DNA of 64,000 nt from Gonium pectorale (lineage: Eukaryota; Chlorophyta; Chlorophyceae; Chlamydomonadales; Volvocaceae): the NCBI GenBank assembly GCA_001584585.1, contig LSYV01000001.1, positions 213,069-277,068 of the forward strand, read 5' to 3'. A program made the position numbers and the translations under genes. Under the pieces are notes generated by a model. It saw only the letters and a program-made list of their open reading frames with translations. It did not search any database and was not told where the DNA came from. Below, piece after piece: positions 1-11,649 of this stretch (within the stretch, counting starts at the first letter, position 1; every line of letters starts with the position of its first letter).

Positions 1-1505
1 TACTGGCGGCAAGCGTCCCTGGGCTGGCCTCTGTCGCAGCAGGGGCCGAGCGAGCACCGGACATTGCGCAGTCACACACACCACGAGCCTGGACCGGTGG
101 ACAGCACCCGGGGCAGTGGTGACTCTCCAGCGCCGCCTCACACAGCAGCTTCCGTGCAGTTGCCTTCTCCGTGCCTGCCGCTGCTCGGCCAGGACCCTCC
201 GCCAGCTGGCCACGCGACCCGCATCCGTGGAGCTGCCTGCTCCACCTCAAGCACAGCAACTGCCCCAGCATCCGACGTCTCAGCCGCAGCCCTGTCCGCG
301 GAAGCAGCGGCATGAACGACAGGAGCAGCACCTACAGAAACAGGGAGAGCTGCAACAGCGGTGCTGATCAAGGCTACCGCTGGGCTTTCGCGCTCGTACG
401 TCGGCCCTCTGCGGGGTGAGTCCGGAGCTTGGCGCCCAGCAGTGCGATGGCCTCCAGCCGCAGCAGCGGCACTTACAGGCGCCACTACGGTGCCATCCTG
501 AGTCGACGAGGGCATCGCTGCCTGGCGCTCGCCAGGCAATAAGCTGCGCCTCGCTCTGTAGACCCGCGGCAGGGCGTTTCATACAGCAGCGTGCCTGGAC
601 GGGGAAGCATCCAGTGCAACTCCACCGTCAGCGCTGACACGAAGGCGGCTTTCAGCCAACCCCTGTCTGGGAGCGTGGCAGATATTCCTGCACGTCTGGG
701 CGCCCGTCCAGCCACTCAGATCGCCACTGCAGGGCCCGGTGGCCCCTCAACCAGCTCGTAGTGGGCAGCCTGCTGTACGGCCGCGATATTTTGCTGGAGG
801 CAGAGCTGCCGCCATTATCACGGCCGACATCTGATGATTAGACATGCCGTCAGTAATTTGTTCCCTTGCATCTTGGGAGCATGAAACCCGGCAGGGGCAG
901 CAAAGGGGCAGATTGTCATGCCAATCGGGCCTTCAGCACACGGGGCGGGGGCCCGTGTTACGCTGGCTGGCTCGGGTCCGCCCCGCCCTTCTGGACACGC
1001 CGATGCATCCTGTACTGCTATCCCACAGGGAGAAGTTCCGCACTTGTCTTGATGCCCTGCATGGACGGCGCGCTGTGCGCATGCGGCCCAAAGACATGGT
1101 CAGTAGACACCTTGTGCGCTTCACGGGTCATACATGCTTTGACACTATCTTGGAGCGATACAGATGTGCGCTGCGCTGTATCGTTCTGGTATGGGATGTT
1201 TCCTGGGTTGTCCAATAACCGTCTTGCATGCAAACATGTGCATGTTCTCTGAGACTACACAGCAACCTATGCCACATTGTTGACGAATAGCTATCCTATT
1301 GAGTCCCTAATAGCATCCAGAAGCATGATGCCCCATGAGCAAAGCGTGTTCACCAAAGCGGCTCACGGCATGTTGGCTTTTGCTTCGTAAGCGTATGTGG
1401 AAACCACAGCTTACTGCCTGGATGCTATCCAACACTCAATCATGATTGAATGGAGGTGCGACGGGCCTTGCACTGCAAATCGTCGCTTCCAACATGCGAG
1501 AGAGC
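1..1505. repeat. Segmental duplication, copy 1 (left end cut by window)
   Basis: Positions 1-982 recur at 2866-3825 and 983-1505 recur at about 5148-5667, in the same order and orientation. The copies differ by few substitutions, a short insertion near 3520 and a ~30-bp deletion near 3650. The copy begins before the window. Short open frames run through it, one of about 70 codons ending near 1218, but no family is recognised and frame conservation between copies is not convincing. It serves as the uninterrupted version of the locus that carries an insertion in copy 2. Confidence 0.9.
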
Positions 1506-2865
1506 ATAAACAAGTTAGTTGTTTCCAGTTGCTATATTTATGGAGTATGCGCCTAACAACTCCGTCACAATTTAGGGCAACCAGCCGCAAAGAATGCCAG
1601 GGAATGCACGAACATTTTAGTCCTGCCTAGCATATGGTAGAGGCATAATTCTCCAACACCAAGAGCAGTCTATTCCAGCAAAGGGGCTATGTCGCGGGCA
1701 TGTACGGTCTGCGTACGGCAACAGTGCTGCGCTTCACCCTGTCCAATTTTGCCAGATCAGTACCAACCTAGCGCTCTCTAAGCACATGGTTACTTGGGTT
1801 GAGGCCCTGTAATCATGCTATTTTATTTCAATCAGTGTACAGTGCAACCCGCCTTCACGTGGGCTGCGGGGGGCAGCATGGCCGGCCAGTTTGGGTGGCA
1901 CAGCACCCAGGACACCAAGCAAACGTGTTGTTTTACTTGCGGTATTCAGTGGCGCGTTCATTCCGCCAATGTTGTACAGAGAGAGGGTCTTAGGGTCTCC
2001 AACGGTATGGCAAGAATCGGAAAGCTGAAAAGAAAGCCACCTCGACGGACATACACACCCGAAGCCGCTACGGTACCAGTAGGGCTAGCTGGTACAAGGC
2101 GTGGCGGGCGTTGGTACCGAGTAAACGGCCCCTCCCGTACCATGCATGGCAACAAACACCTCCTCTGGCCATTGGTAGCTGCATGCAAAGCTCCCAACGC
2201 CAACTCGCGGCGCCGGGTCGAGTCCTCGCAGAACGGCCGCTGCCCATGGAGACGGGCTGCTACCGCACAGAACATGGTCACCGGTTGGCAACATGGGTGG
2301 GGCTGTCCACCAACAGTGGACAGGATGTCCCTTCGCCAGTCAGGCGGCCACAGTACAGTCGTAGCCAGCCCGGCTTTAGTCCACAAAGCTATCTTTGCAG
2401 AATGTCAAGCGCGTGCAATGTCTGCTCATGACCTAGCAGCCTTGAAGAAGGCAGGGATGGAAAGACGCGTCAAGGGCCTGACCAATACGGAAGCGTGAGG
2501 CCGGCGCCTCGCATATGATTTGCCATTGAAGAAGTGCCAGTACGTGACGCCTTCGCGCCAGCCAGTTGCACCAGCCATCGAACACAAACCAACTAGTGCT
2601 GACTTGCCGGCAACGTCGTGCCTTACAGTTCATAGACAGTAACCTGCCACAGGGCCACAAAGGCCGCTATAGGCCTGAGCCTGCCGACTCCACACGCGGG
2701 GAGTACAAGCAGAAAGCGCCGCTGGCTGCCACTCTTCGGCAGCCTCCTAGCTGAGCCACTACCGACACAAGCTGCAGAGGCCGTGCTGGATGCTGCTGTG
2801 CGCATGCCACAGCTGACAGGCAGCGGGAATGGGCTACGAGATAGTTCTTACTCCACCTTCCGGGG
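1506..2865. other. Spacer between the duplication copies
   Basis: This stretch is present once. It holds a dispersed core repeat at 2036-2085. A 227-codon open frame (1815-2498, plus) runs straight through that repeat and resembles no family I know, so I do not call it a gene. Nothing else is recognised. Confidence 0.5.
2036..2085 (-). repeat. Dispersed core repeat, copy A
   Basis: On the minus strand this reads through CTACTGG, then CTTCGGGTGTGTATGTCC and G-T-CGAGG, followed by a T/C-rich stretch and TTTTCAG. The same core occurs at 8805, 11012, 14598, 21926, 32213 and 57261. Confidence 0.75.
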
Positions 2866-4039
2866 TACTGGCGGCAAGCGTCCCTGGGCTGGCCTCTGTC
2901 GCAGCAGGGGCCGAGCGAGCACCGGACATTGCGCAGTCACACACACCACGAGCCTGGACCGGTGGACAGCACCCGGGGCAGTGGTGACTCTCCAGCGCCG
3001 CCTCACACAGCAGCTTCCGTGCAGTTGCCTTCTCCGTGCCTGCCGCTGCTCGGCCAGGACCCTCCGCCAGCTGGCCACGCGACCCGCATCCGTGGAGCTG
3101 CCTGCTCCACCTCAAGCACAGCAACTGCCCCAGCATCCGACGTCTCAGCCGCAGCCCTGTCCGCGGAAGCAGCGGCATGAACGACAGGAGCAGCACCTAC
3201 AGAAACAGGGAGAGCTGCAACAGCGGTGCTGATCAAGGCTACCGCTGGGCTTTCGCGCTCGTACGTCGGCCCTCTGCGGGGTGAGTCCGGAGCTTGGCGC
3301 CCAGCAGTGCGATGGCCTCCAGCCGCAGCAGCGGCACTTACAGGCGCCACTACGGTGCCATCCTGAGTCGACGAGGGCATCGCTGCCTGGCGCTCGCCAG
3401 GCAATAAGCTGCGCCTCGCTCTGTAGACCCGCGGCAGGGCGTTTCATACAGCAGCGTGCCTGGACGGGGAAGCATCCAGTGCAACTCCACCGTCAGCGCT
3501 GACACGAAGGCGGCTTTCAGGAGTTTCAGCCAACCCCTGTCTGGGAGCGTGGCAGATATTCCTGCACGTCTGGGCGCCCGTCCAGCCACTCAGATCGCCA
3601 CTGCAGGGCCCGGTGGCCCCTCAACCAGCTCGTAGTGGGCAGCGTGCTGTACGGCATTACCACGGCCGACATATGTTGATTAGACATGCCGTCAGTAATT
3701 TGTTCCCTTGCATCTTGGGAGCATGAAACCCGGCAGGGGCAGCAAAGGGGCAGATTGTCATGCCAATCGGGCCTTCAGCACACGGGGCGGGGGCCCGTGT
3801 TAGGCTGGCTGGCTCGGGTCCGCCCATATCGACTATATCGGCCTAGAATACTGTCGGACCCTAATTATGCTTTGCCCTACTGGCCCGAATGCTCTCACCC
3901 CGCTCCCCCCTGGAGCACCGCTCTCCCCTGGAGCGCGGACCACAGCGTCGCTATCAAAATGGTTGTCATCGGGCTTCGATCCCGCACTTAGGCGAGTCGA
4001 TTTCAAGCCATAGTGCTCAATCTCTCACTATGCTAACGG

Positions 4040-4092
4040 CGCGCGGCTTAACACTCCAGGGGGGATCCGGCCCTGGAGTGTTAAGCCGCGCG
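4040..4092. repeat. Perfect inverted repeat, 22-bp arms, 9-bp loop
   Basis: Arms 4040-4061 and 4071-4092 are exact reverse complements around GGGATCCGG. The hairpin sits just 5' of the retained LINE coding sequence. It is not part of the homologous LINE at 36.3-38.5 kb. Confidence 0.9.
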
Positions 4093-4099
4093 GCCTGCG

Positions 4100-4694
4100 G
4101 CTGGCCTGGGTCCGGGCAGGCGAACGCCCCTGCCCGGCCCTCACCTCCATGGTTCACCCCCGCGCATGCCAGGACGTTGCGGCCCTGCGCGACGCCGCTG
4201 GTCGGCTTGTCACCGACCCGGTGCGCCTGCCGGACGTGGTGGCCGGTTTCTAGGAGTCCGTCTGCCAGCCTCTGCCCCTCCCCTCCCCCAGCGAGCGGAC
4301 CGCCGTGCTTGCGGCTCTCAATGCGCAGTCCCGCCTGCTGCCGCCCGAGCGCCTGGAGGCGCTTGGCGATCCCTCTGTCTGGGTGCGAGCGCACCTCTGG
4401 CTGGGTGTCACGCCAGACGAGGGTCGGGTGCTGGGATGTGTGTGGGACGTGGCTGTGCTGGCGGTGATCAACAGCCTGGAGTGGGCGCGGCGCTCTGTGC
4501 GTGCGCGTCGGCCGTTCACCCCTTCCGGCCCGGGCTCGGCTGCCGCTGTTCTTGCTGCGATGCAGGCAGGCGTGGTAGTGAAGTTTTGGTCCCTGTTGCG
4601 CGACTTCGGTTTGCCGCGGAAGGGCTGGGATGGTGTGTCTGCTGGGCACCCCTTCCTGCGGGTCGTGGCTGGACGCCTGCACTGCGCGGAGTGA
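4100..4694 (+). pseudogene. LINE ORF2 remnant with reverse transcriptase deleted
   Basis: The frame starts with sequence typical of the segment just before the reverse transcriptase of L1-type LINEs (…LPDVVAGF, stop TAG at 4251, then ESVCQPLP… and RLEALGDPS). At about 4379 it jumps directly to the extreme C-terminus, VRAHLWLGVTPDEG, which matches 37850-38170 and ends at TGA 4692-4694. The RT domain and zinc knuckle are missing, so the copy is internally deleted as well as stopped. Grouping it with the 36.3 kb LINE rests on near-identity of the last ~110 codons and the 3' UTR. The internal deletion could have arisen during reverse transcription or by later recombination. Confidence 0.8.
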
Positions 4695-5667
4695 CGCATT
4701 GATCTCTCTCGTTTTTACCTTGGTTTTCTTGTTTGCCACCTCGCTTGATACCTGTGTGTGGGCCTGTCGACCGGTATGTGCTTTTTGCCGCTCGTGGTCG
4801 GGACTGGCTCCGGGATGGCGCGGGTTAGTGTCTCCACAGACATGGTTGGACTTGTTGGGTGGCGGGCCTCTATTGTGCACGGCCCGTGTGTGGGTTTCTT
4901 CCCAGCCCTGCCGCGGGCCCCCTGATTGGGTTAAGCACTCGCTCGGCCACTGTTTCATTGCTTGGTTTGTCTACTGGTGCTGCCTTGCTGCCCGTATTTT
5001 TGCAGTAGTTTCCCGGTGGCAGGCCGGGTCCCCCAGCGTCGGGGGTACTGTAACGAAGTCTGTCTGTCAGCCGGCCCGCTGGAAAGCTCAGGTTTGCTGT
5101 ATGGTTTGCCCTACTCTTTTGTATGGTTTGCCCTACTCTCAAATCCGCCCTTCTGGACACGCCGATGCATCCTGTACTGCTATCCGACAGGGAGAAGTTC
5201 CGCACTTGTCTTGATGCCCTGCATGGACGGCGCGCTGTACGCATGCGGCCCGATGACATGGGCATTAGACACCTTGTGCGCTTCACGGGTCATACATGCT
5301 TTGACACTATCTTGGAGCGATACAGATGTGCGCTGCGCTGTATCGTTCTGGTATGGGATGTTTCCTGGGTTGTCCAATAACCGTCTTGCATGCAAACATG
5401 TGCATGTTCTCTGAGACTACACAGCAACCTATGCCACACTGATGGCGAATAGCTATCCTATTGAGTCCCTAATAGCATCCAGAAGCATGATGCCCCATTA
5501 GCGAAGCGTGTTCACCAAAGCGGCTCACGGCATGTCGGCTTTTGCTTCGTAAGCGTATGTGGAAACCACAGCTTACTGCCTGGATGCTATCCAACACTCA
5601 ATCATGATTGAATGGAGGTGCGACGGCCCTTGTACTGCAAATCGTCGCTTCCAACATGCGAGAGAGC

Positions 5668-6155
5668 CCACCTGTCCGCCCTTTCAAGGTGCAAACCATC
5701 GACTGCTCAGGGCCATAACCGTAGATACGTCTCGAGAAAGCACATTTAATGTGTTGACGGCAATTTGCGTGCGCTTGGCCCCCAACCCCCCGACATTGGA
5801 GTAGGGAGCTAGTTGCCTCGAATTCGCAACGGTCTTGCCACATGTATCCACCACGTCAACTGCTGTACGAATACTCCGCACCTATCATGTTCTGCACCGC
5901 CTTAATGCTGGGCAATCCAATACCTTTTGCAGCTTGTCGCGCTCCTTCATTTCAGCAATGTGCCAAATGACCTTTAAATGAGCTCAATGCCTGTGGCATT
6001 GTGGATACCAACTGGCACACAACATTGACGCTAGGCAGCTTGTGATCCGTAGCAGCTGTGTGGTACACACAGCGCGGAAGGCCATGGCGCCCATGTTCGC
6101 CCAGGATAACCACTTGCGCCAAGCACAGCTCCGGGCACGCAAAACAGGAGGCCCT
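5668..6155. other. 3' flank of SNRNP40
   Basis: Unique sequence between the duplication and the SNRNP40 stop codon. It should contain the 3' UTR and poly(A) site. I found no TGTAA on the minus strand here and no further gene. Confidence 0.4.
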
Positions 6156-8238
6156 TCACTGCGTCAATTCGCCTAGGAAAACCGTCTTGTCGCTTGAAGC
6201 GGATGCGATGACGGGGTCCTGCAGGCAACCATATCCATGTTTAGGCGGGTTTGTATCTGCAGCACACGTACGGCGGGGCGCACCTTGGGGTGGAAGACCA
6301 CCTCGTTGACGCTGCCGCTGTGCCCTGGCAGCTTGTAAATCAGCTTCCGGCTGGACGAGTCCCATATGTTGACCTGGCCACAGCAAGAATAACATTTGAG
6401 TTAACAAGGCCCATTTCTAAAGAGCATAGCATCGCGGTTCGCTGCACAGATCACGCCCGATCTCAGCACCGTGAGCGCCACTTCAGCTCCGAGATTGCCC
6501 AAAGTTATGAGAACGTCCATCCAGCCCCGCAAACTGGGTTGGCCAGAGGGTGGCCCAGTACCCACCATTCGATCCGCACTGCCGCACGTGACCTTGCCGC
6601 CATCAGCTGAGTAGTCGCACCGCAAGAGATTCTTCTCAAAGCTGTGTAGGTGGCCTAAAAAGCATAAGACCAAATTCATACAACAGCACACACGGCCGGC
6701 TCATGAACGGAAGCAGCTGCCGGCCTGCAGAAGTACAGACCTGTAAACACCTTGGTGCAGCGGTTTGGTGGGGCGTAGGGGCGGATGTCCCATTCTCTAA
6801 GCGTGTTATCCATGGCGTTCGACAGCACATGTGATCCATCAGGGCTCAGCCGCAGCCCCGTCACGGTGTCACTGTGGCCCTTCAGCAGAAGACATGGAGA
6901 CGAGCTGTCGCCACGCAGGTCCCACACCTGAAACGTACAAGGCGCATGCCGGTGAGACGTTCCGCCACAGATCTTGGTACAATGCACAACTGTAAAACCG
7001 TCTGCAACCAGGCCACGTTGAAGGGACACGGCTCGTAAGCTTACAGCCAATATGGCCCGATCCTACCTTGACCGCGTTGTCGACACCACCGCTGAACACC
7101 TGGTCGGCTGCATCGGCGAAGGCGACTGCGCATACGGGGAAGCCGCAGCGCAGGGTGTGCACCGACCGCTTCACGCGCGTATCCCACACCTGCAACAGCT
7201 TGTGTTAAGGAACAGGCATGTCTGGCGTCGAGCGACCATTTTACAAGACCAACCTTGATGGTCCCATCGTCCGCTCCCGACACGAACAGCCCTCCTCGCC
7301 GCTGCGGACAGCAGCTGTTTACGATGCCCGTGTGCTCGTTGACCTTTTTAACCTTCGAAAGCAAGGACATCCATACATGACACCGTCAAGACACTGCGAG
7401 GCTCTCGCATACCAGCGGGCCTGACACAGCATTGCCAGTAGACTAGGACGCGGCGATGTGCTCCACAATTCGTCGCTACAGGCCGTGCACGGAAGCCAGG
7501 GTATTTTCAGCATGCAAGAGAAGGCAGTTTTGCCCACGCAGCCCCTCAGGGGCAACTGCAATCCAGACGACGACGTCGTTTTACGCACACACGCGCCCTA
7601 TGTACTTCGCTGCGGTGGGGGACCTCGGGCTGTCCCTTAGAAGCCTAGCCAGACGGCCGCACCGATCGCTCTCAACGTGCATTACGCACTCTCCCGCCCC
7701 ATCCCGGCCCGCGCGCACCCAGGCTACGCGCCCAACCTGCGTGCCAGATTCGGCATCCCAGCACCGAACCGTCTTATCGGCGCTGGAGCTCAGCAGCGTA
7801 CTGCCATCAGAGAACCAGTGGACCTCCAGCACGGCATTAGTGTGGCCCTGACGGGAGCAGGAACCGTTTCAAGGATGATCCGCACGCAACTCTGTGCTGA
7901 GCGCACTTGCCTGAATAACCAGGGTGTTTTCATTGTCATGAAATACGCGCCAGCAGAATATGGCCTTATCCGAACCAGCTGTGGCGAGACACTGGCCGTC
8001 CGGGCTGAAGCGGAGAGAGGAGACCTCCCCCTGATGGCCGCATAACTGGACATTTGGTGCTGGGAGGGCGCTGGCACGCGCTGCATCCTGCTGGCAAAAT
8101 TGGCACAGTTGAGCGGGGCTGTGTTGCCCACACGGTTGCTGGCCTGCTAACCTCGTCATGTTTAGCTTTCTTGGAGGGAACTATGCTTAGTGACTCTTCA
8201 TCCTCTGCCGGCGCAGGATGTGCCCTCTTCTCCGCCAT
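6156..8238 (-). CDS. SNRNP40: U5 snRNP 40 kDa protein, WD40 repeat
   Basis: Spliceosomal WD40 protein of the U5 snRNP (Prp8-binding), nuclear. Exons on the minus strand: 8152-8238, 7911-8087, 7737-7847, 7254-7352, 7067-7189, 6741-6927, 6566-6654, 6284-6373, 6156-6218. They close in phase to 341 aa; human SNRNP40 has 357. Seven WD40 blades follow a short basic N-terminus (residues 1-29, PSKKAKHDE). Diagnostic strings include LSNAMDNTLREWDIRPYAP, FEKNLLRC and the C-terminus SASSDKTVFLGELTQ, each closely matching animal and plant orthologues. Intron 2 begins GCAAGT, a GC-AG intron; using it restores the expected sequence before the GH of blade 2. All other introns are GT-AG. Start chosen as the first ATG before the basic segment. 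No damage is seen. Identification is secure; the exact start is slightly less so. Confidence 0.95.
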
Positions 8239-10566
8239 GCAGCTCTATCAGAACTGCTACCGTTTTTGTCTCTTATGACTTGCCTTGTTTGATTACTGGG
8301 GAAGTAGGTGGTTACTGAATTACTGACGGCCTCTCGGAGTTCCTAACTGCGACGCTGGCTAGGATAAGATGTGAAGTAATTGTCCTAGGTTATAACAACT
8401 TGCCTGTGCCTGGCGTACGTGCACCGTGGAAAATCCGTCGTACAGCCCGGCCCCGCCCCCCCCCCCCGCCCCGCGATGTCAATATCGCCAGCGCCTGCCC
8501 ATTCAACTGAGCGAAACCAACTGGTCTTTGGCAATGAAGACTCACCTGGGGGGCGAGCCTGACGCTCATAGTCTACACGTGCGCTGTGCGGAGCTGCGCA
8601 TGAGCACTGCCATGTGCAATACCAGCACCAACCCCAGGAGTGGGTCGGGAGATCGGAATGAGGGGTTCGGACTGCAGTCAAGTTACAAGGCTTTCGCTCA
8701 GCCGGCCGAGGAAGTGCCTGCGGCTCTCGCCTCGGGTAAGCTGGTTGGCCGGTTTTTGGGGGGGGCGGGACGAACGTCACATGTTTTGCTCTGTACCCGC
8801 CCGCCCTACTGGAAACGTCGCGCCTTCCGGGCGTGTATGGCCGTAGAGGCGGGCTCTGTGCAGGTTTCTCTTTTTTCGCCCACCGGGCCGCCTGCACGGC
8901 ACACCGCTGCTTCAGCACCTCGTAGGTACGAGTTGTGACAGCATGCGGCGCAACCACAATCAACCACGGAACTCGATACCAGTGCAGCAGCACGCGGCGC
9001 AAAGGCTTACTCGAGATGGCAGGGACCTCTTGGGTTAGGTCTTATGCAGCTGCCGTACACGGCCCTGCTGTACGAGTGTAGCACTTCTAGCACTGCGTGG
9101 AGGGGAGGGCAGGGGGGTAATACGGGACGGGAAACGGGTCGCGTCGTGGACACCGAAGCGCATACTCAGTAATAGGAGGAACGACGGTCTTGGGAAGGCG
9201 ACCTGCAAAACTGCGATGTCAGCGACGAGCGATACGTACCGTGGCATACCTTCGCGGTTGTAGTCGCTGATAAATTGCTGACACAGAGAGGAGGAGGAGG
9301 CGGAGACCCCAAGCCCACCCGCCCAACCTAACACGCGGACAGACTGGCACAGCACTGACACCGCGAGCGCGGGCCTGCCCAGACGGACCTTCCCCACGGC
9401 ACTGACCCATTCATCACTTTGTACTGACCTACGGGGTGGGCGGGCGGACGGCGGAAGCAGCAGAAGAAGTTAGCAATGGACGGTGATGGAACATGTGGGG
9501 CGGGCGAGGCAAAACAGGGGCAAAGCAGTTACGCGCAACACTCAAAACCCGTTACCGAATGGCTGTGGAAAAATGGGGGAAGTGACGGGGGTCGTACGAG
9601 CGACATGGGCCAGGGGGTGTAAGGATGCAATGGAGCTGGCCGTGTGCGGACCGGCAAGCGGTTCCCCACAACACGGCCGAGCCGGAGAGCCCCACACATG
9701 AGGGGTCACCGGTGACAGGACAGGGTGCGCAAAAACACAAGCAAGTAGAACGGGGTGGGAGGGTGAGTGTGTGAATGGGGAAGGAGGAAAGAGTGCCGGG
9801 ATCAGGGGACCATCTCCCCAGCCACACGAGGTGCGGCAAGTCCAGGCCCGGTCATCATTTCCCGGGCAAGGGCCAGCACAGGTACAGGCCGGCGACGGGT
9901 GCCACCGCAGCGGTGGCTCCTCAACCGCCGGCAGGTCTGGAAGACGGTACGCTGTGCGCCGGCGGAACGACTAAGGGCCGCCAGCATGAACGCCGGCGTC
10001 CCAGCTGCCGGCCGGCCAGTGCCCAGTCCGGGCGGGGGGCGGGGCGGGCGGCGCGAGCAGCGCGAGCAGGCGGCGGTGAGCTGGGAGGGGGCAGAGGCAG
10101 CGACGGCGCCCGGGCACGGGGGTGTAGTGAGACGTGGAGGGGGGAGATGGGAATCCACCTCATACAGACCCATCAGGTGACGTGGGATACGGTCGAATCC
10201 ACATCACCGCACCTGCATGGCCGTGGTCTCGGGGTGCTGGTGCAACCGCCCACTGGAAGTGGTCTTGCTGCTGCACGACGTCAGTCTTCTGGCTATCAGC
10301 GAAATTGAGCCGATAGCATTTGCTGCACTACGAGCAGCGAAAGGTTGCGCACAGTTCCCTCGGAGCCCGCCTGGCAACCTTATCAGCACGGTATTCGGGG
10401 TCGCGGGGTGATGGCGCCAACGGCGGCCCGAAGACTGGCACTCATAGCACTGCTCGCCCTCCTCCCGGTCGCCCTAGGACGCCGACCCGGACTGCTTCTG
10501 GTGGAAGGAAGGAAGGGCATGCACGGGTTGCAGCATCATCGCACTACACATTGGTCACCTGCGCTT
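8239..10566. other. Intergenic, repeat-bearing, no gene recognised
   Basis: Upstream of SNRNP40, so it must hold its promoter. It contains a poly-C run at 8455-8467, a core repeat at 8805-8880 and a G-rich stretch from 9420 to 10150. Open frames of 100-200 codons occur but overlap on both strands with skewed composition and match no family. Confidence 0.4.
8805..8880 (+). repeat. Dispersed core repeat, copy B
   Basis: CCCTACTGGAAACGTCGCGC, then CTTCCGGGCGTGTATGGCCG and TAGAGGCGGGCTC, then CTGTGCAG and a T/C-rich tract. A GGTAAGC donor-like site lies ~70 bp upstream at 8737, so this copy has both ends of a possible ~130-bp intron. Confidence 0.75.
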
Positions 10567-10911
10567 AAACAGACCGCCCAGACAGAAGTATCCGCAGCAC
10601 AAAGGCTTCGTGAACCTCGCGCCAGTGCCTCCAGCTCTGCATTGTGCGCGCTTGCCTCGCTGGTAGCCAGCTCCTCGGCCGCCGCGCCCGCCCGCTGCCT
10701 CCACCTCGGCAATGCCCTCTGCCTTCGTCTGCACCACCTCCGCTGCCGTGAGCATACCGGCAGCGGCAGCCTGTGCGTCTGTGGCCACCTGAACGGCACG
10801 AGCAACCACCACTGCGCGAACTCCGGCGGCGCTAGCATGCGCATCTGCCGCCGTATCGGTGGCATGAGCCTCCGCTGCACCGAGCACCTCTATTGCGGCG
10901 CGTGATGCCAC
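10567..10911 (-). pseudogene. Alanine-rich helical fragment, unidentified
   Basis: On the minus strand the frame is rich in Ala, Glu and Thr (…TAADAHASAAG, AEELATSEASAHNAELEALA), suggesting helix or coiled coil. The best continuation (REVHEAFVLRILLSGRSV, stop at 10567) lies in another frame, so either an intron or frameshifts separate the parts. The opposite strand is also open for 186 codons (10345-10905), so coding direction is uncertain. No family is recognised; GC-rich sequence producing chance open frames is a fair alternative. Confidence 0.25.
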
Positions 10912-11011
10912 AGCCGCGGTGTTGACGACCCCGCCTCCTCCCCCGCTGCCGCAGCGGGCCCAGAGGGCCCGTCTGCTCGTATACCTCGCCCGCCATGCCC
11001 TGTACTCGGCG

Positions 11012-11092
11012 CCCTGCTGGAAACATCACACCCTCGGGTGTGTATGTACATAGAGGCTGCCTTCCCCGTTTCTGGTTCATTTTTTGCAGCAC
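11012..11092 (+). repeat. Dispersed core repeat, copy C
   Basis: CCCTGCTGGAAACATCACAC, then CCTCGGGTGTGTATGTACAT and AGAGG, followed by CTTCCCCGTTTCTGG and TTTTTTGCAG, a good 3' splice acceptor shape. Same core as copies A, B and D-G. Confidence 0.7.
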
Positions 11093-11243
11093 GTGACGCC
11101 GCTGCCGCGGCGCTGGCCTCCGCCGCCATTGTGATTCCTCACAAAGGCTCACAAGCGTCCCTTCCCGAAGAACAAGTTGCAAAAAGAAGAGAAACCTGCA
11201 AAGAAACAGGCGGACTCTTCCGCCCTTCCGCCCCGTATTGCAG

Positions 11244-11402
11244 GCGGCAGCAGACCACGTGAAGACTGAAGAGGCCAATGTTCTTGTCCTGTCCTTGGAC
11301 ATTCGGTCGGACCACACACAGCTGTACGGGAGCCCACCGTCCGTGGCATTGCTGCACGTGACGGGTCGCGTGCCAAGTGCCGTACCTGCTACAAACTCAT
11401 GA
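11244..11402 (+). other. Possible terminal exon, unidentified
   Basis: A consensus acceptor (GTATTGCAG, 11235-11243) precedes 53 in-frame codons starting AADHVKTEEANVLVLSLD and stopping at TGA 11400-11402. A lysine-rich frame lies just upstream (11140-11220, AHKRPFPKNKLQKEEKPAKK). Composition looks protein-like, but I recognise no family and cannot find the other exons. It could be the tail of a transposon gene. Confidence 0.3.
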
Positions 11403-11596
11403 TGGATGCCTAGTCTGTGGGCCCTGATAACGGCCATTGAGGGAAGCCCCCGAAGTCTGCACGCATCGAGTATATCTGGTTGCAGGGGCTATGCGCCCAA
11501 GAACTGCCACGCCGCAGTCCAATACCACGCGTGCACATCGGGTGCCCAAGAGCACCAACCCACGAGAGCGCCCGCTACAGTGCTTTCTTCGCCCGA

Positions 11597-11647
11597 TGTC
11601 GTGCTCGTTTACTGCACAACGTGCGTTTCACGTGCATGCCCGTGACT
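11597..11647. repeat. 51-bp direct repeat, left copy
   Basis: Identical to 12214-12264. The two copies flank the 562-bp repeat R1 almost exactly (2 bp on each side). The second 562-bp copy lacks them. Confidence 0.9.
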
Positions 11648-11649
11648 AC

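Larger units (their letters stand above)
3826..5147 (+). mobile_element. Composite insertion containing a rearranged LINE
   Basis: Absent from the paralogous copy at 1-1505. The middle part (about 4100-5070) is the 3' part of a LINE nearly identical to 37830-38540: the end of the ORF, a ~370-bp 3' UTR and the terminus GTACTGTAACGAAG followed by TCTG repeats. Flanking pieces (3826-4030 and 5071-5147) share a TTTGCCCTACT motif, repeated near 3868, 5103 and 5125. The LINE therefore probably landed inside an older insertion. No clear target duplication is visible at the outer ends. Confidence 0.75.
2866..5667. repeat. Segmental duplication, copy 2, split by an insertion
   Basis: 2866-3825 matches 1-982 and about 5148-5667 matches 983-1505. 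Similarity stops at 5667, where copy 1 diverges after 1505. The 1.3 kb between the two halves is absent from copy 1, so copy 1 is the empty site and the insertion is younger than the duplication. Confidence 0.9.

Noticed and set aside
1815..2498. 227-codon open frame
   Set aside because: Passes through a dispersed repeat on the opposite strand and shows no conserved motif.
3950..4010. tRNA T-arm-like sequence (CGGGCTTCGATCCCG)
   Set aside because: No acceptor stem, D-arm or anticodon arm can be folded around it; at most a SINE-like remnant.
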